Positions 5,475 through 5,857 of a DNA stretch of 5,857 bases are shown piece after piece. The notes under the pieces were generated by a model. That model was not told where the DNA came from. It searched no databases and saw only the letters and a list, made by a program, of their open reading frames with translations. A program made the position numbers and the translations under genes. The stretch comes from Alistipes sp. (GTDB lineage Bacteria > Bacteroidota > Bacteroidia > Bacteroidales > Rikenellaceae), in assembly GCA_017561105.1 (NCBI GenBank), contig JAFZDR010000064.1, forward strand, positions 1 to 5,857. The letters run 5' to 3'. Each line of letters begins with the position of its first letter. Within the stretch, counting starts at the first letter, position 1.

Positions 5475-5684
5475 ATTTAATTCACTTTTCGTTAAATAAT
5501 TCACACTTTTCTTGGCAAAATTCGTTCTAAAGGGCTGAAAATCGCCCGAAAAAGTCTCTATCTTCAACTTTTTTAGTGCTTCATCTTCGGGAAAATAGGT
5601 GCGGTAGGGGCGATTTTGATGCGATTTTTGCCTTTATGGAAAAATTATTTGGTGAGAGTGTGTACAATCTCAAAAAAAAGAGTT
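5475..5684. other. Non-coding stretch with nested inverted repeats before rpmI
   Basis: About 210 bases with no supportable gene on either strand. It holds a perfect 10-bp inverted repeat, AAAATCGCCC (5538-5547) and GGGCGATTTT (5608-5617), 60 bases apart. Inside it is a 7-bp hairpin, AAAAAGT (5549-5555) and ACTTTTT (5567-5573). The octamer GCGATTTT occurs twice, at 5610-5617 and 5621-5628. No promoter match is seen upstream of these on the plus strand, so whether it is transcribed is unknown. Confidence 0.4.
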
Positions 5685-5692
5685 ACCTTTGC
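5685..5692 (+). promoter_or_regulatory. Probable -7 box of rpmI
   Basis: TACCTTTG matches TAnnTTTG and lies 35 bases before the rpmI ATG. The -33 region has no TTTG; the nearest is TGTG at 5660-5663 with a 21-base spacer. The predicted leader is AT-rich with no Shine-Dalgarno sequence. Confidence 0.65.
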
Positions 5693-5727
5693 GGGCTATT
5701 TATTAACTAATTAAACATTTTACGATT

Positions 5728-5857
5728 ATGCCAAAAATGAAAACAAATGCCGCTGCTAAAAAGCGTTTCGCTTTCACCGGCACAGGTAAGATCAAGCGTA
5801 AGCAAGCTTATCACAGTCACATCCTGACAAAAAAGACTACAAAGCAAAAGCGTAACC
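5728..5857 (+). CDS. rpmI: Ribosomal protein L35 (bL35), 3' end outside window
   Basis: The first 43 residues of bL35, a small basic protein of the large ribosomal subunit; a full protein has about 65 residues, so roughly the last third is cut off by the window edge. The sequence starts [20 protein letters not shown] and continues [23 protein letters not shown], a near-perfect fit to the family: the KxKT start, the KRF and TGTGKIKR segments, and the HILTKK block. In Bacteroidales the usual order is thrS-infC-rpmI-rplT, yet here about 300 bases upstream contain no infC and instead hold tRNA-Cys on the other strand. rpmI therefore seems to start its own transcription unit, with rplT probably following beyond the window. 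Confidence 0.95.
   Translation, partial: MPKMKTNAAAKKRFAFTGTGKIKRKQAYHSHILTKKTTKQKRN

Overview
The window reads as ordinary chromosome from a member of the Bacteroidota, most likely order Bacteroidales. Four upstream regions carry the phylum-specific -7 box TAnnTTTG, three of them with a TTTG -33 element 19-20 bases upstream. Most start codons lack a Shine-Dalgarno sequence. The protein families are also typical of gut Bacteroidales: MetallophosC phosphoesterase, PepSY-like secreted protein, DUF3575 barrel, and a zinc-less DksA-like protein. Frequent TCG serine codons may hint at Rikenellaceae or a relative, but genus cannot be fixed from this sequence.

Layout: (1) 1-422, the 3' end of a calcineurin-like phosphoesterase gene on +, closed by a strong hairpin. 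(2) 505-888 on -, a small TraR/DksA-family protein with its own promoter and an unusually good ribosome binding site. (3) 1082-1519 on +, a secreted PepSY-like protein, divergent from the DksA-like gene and closed by an intrinsic terminator. (4) 1719-3284 on +, a full-length FAD-dependent glycerol-3-phosphate dehydrogenase (glpD) with a near-consensus promoter and two palindromes just upstream. (5) 3373-4575 and 4589-5275 on -, an apparent two-gene unit of a DUF3575-type outer-membrane-like protein followed by a secreted GH43-like glycosidase. It converges on glpD over a shared bidirectional terminator. (6) 5353-5423 on -, tRNA-Cys(GCA) with its own promoter and terminator, directly upstream of that unit. 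(7) 5728-end on +, the start of rpmI (ribosomal protein L35).

The genes are a mix of housekeeping functions (glycerol-3-phosphate oxidation, cysteine tRNA, ribosomal protein), one possible transcription regulator and several envelope or secreted proteins. They form single-gene units rather than one pathway, except the DUF3575/GH43 pair. I see no mobile element, CRISPR array, phage gene or defence system, and nothing that amounts to a new system. The points most worth a second look are the zinc-less DksA-like protein, the palindromes at the glpD promoter, the missing promoter of the DUF3575/GH43 pair, and the structured non-coding stretch before rpmI, which here has no infC directly upstream.
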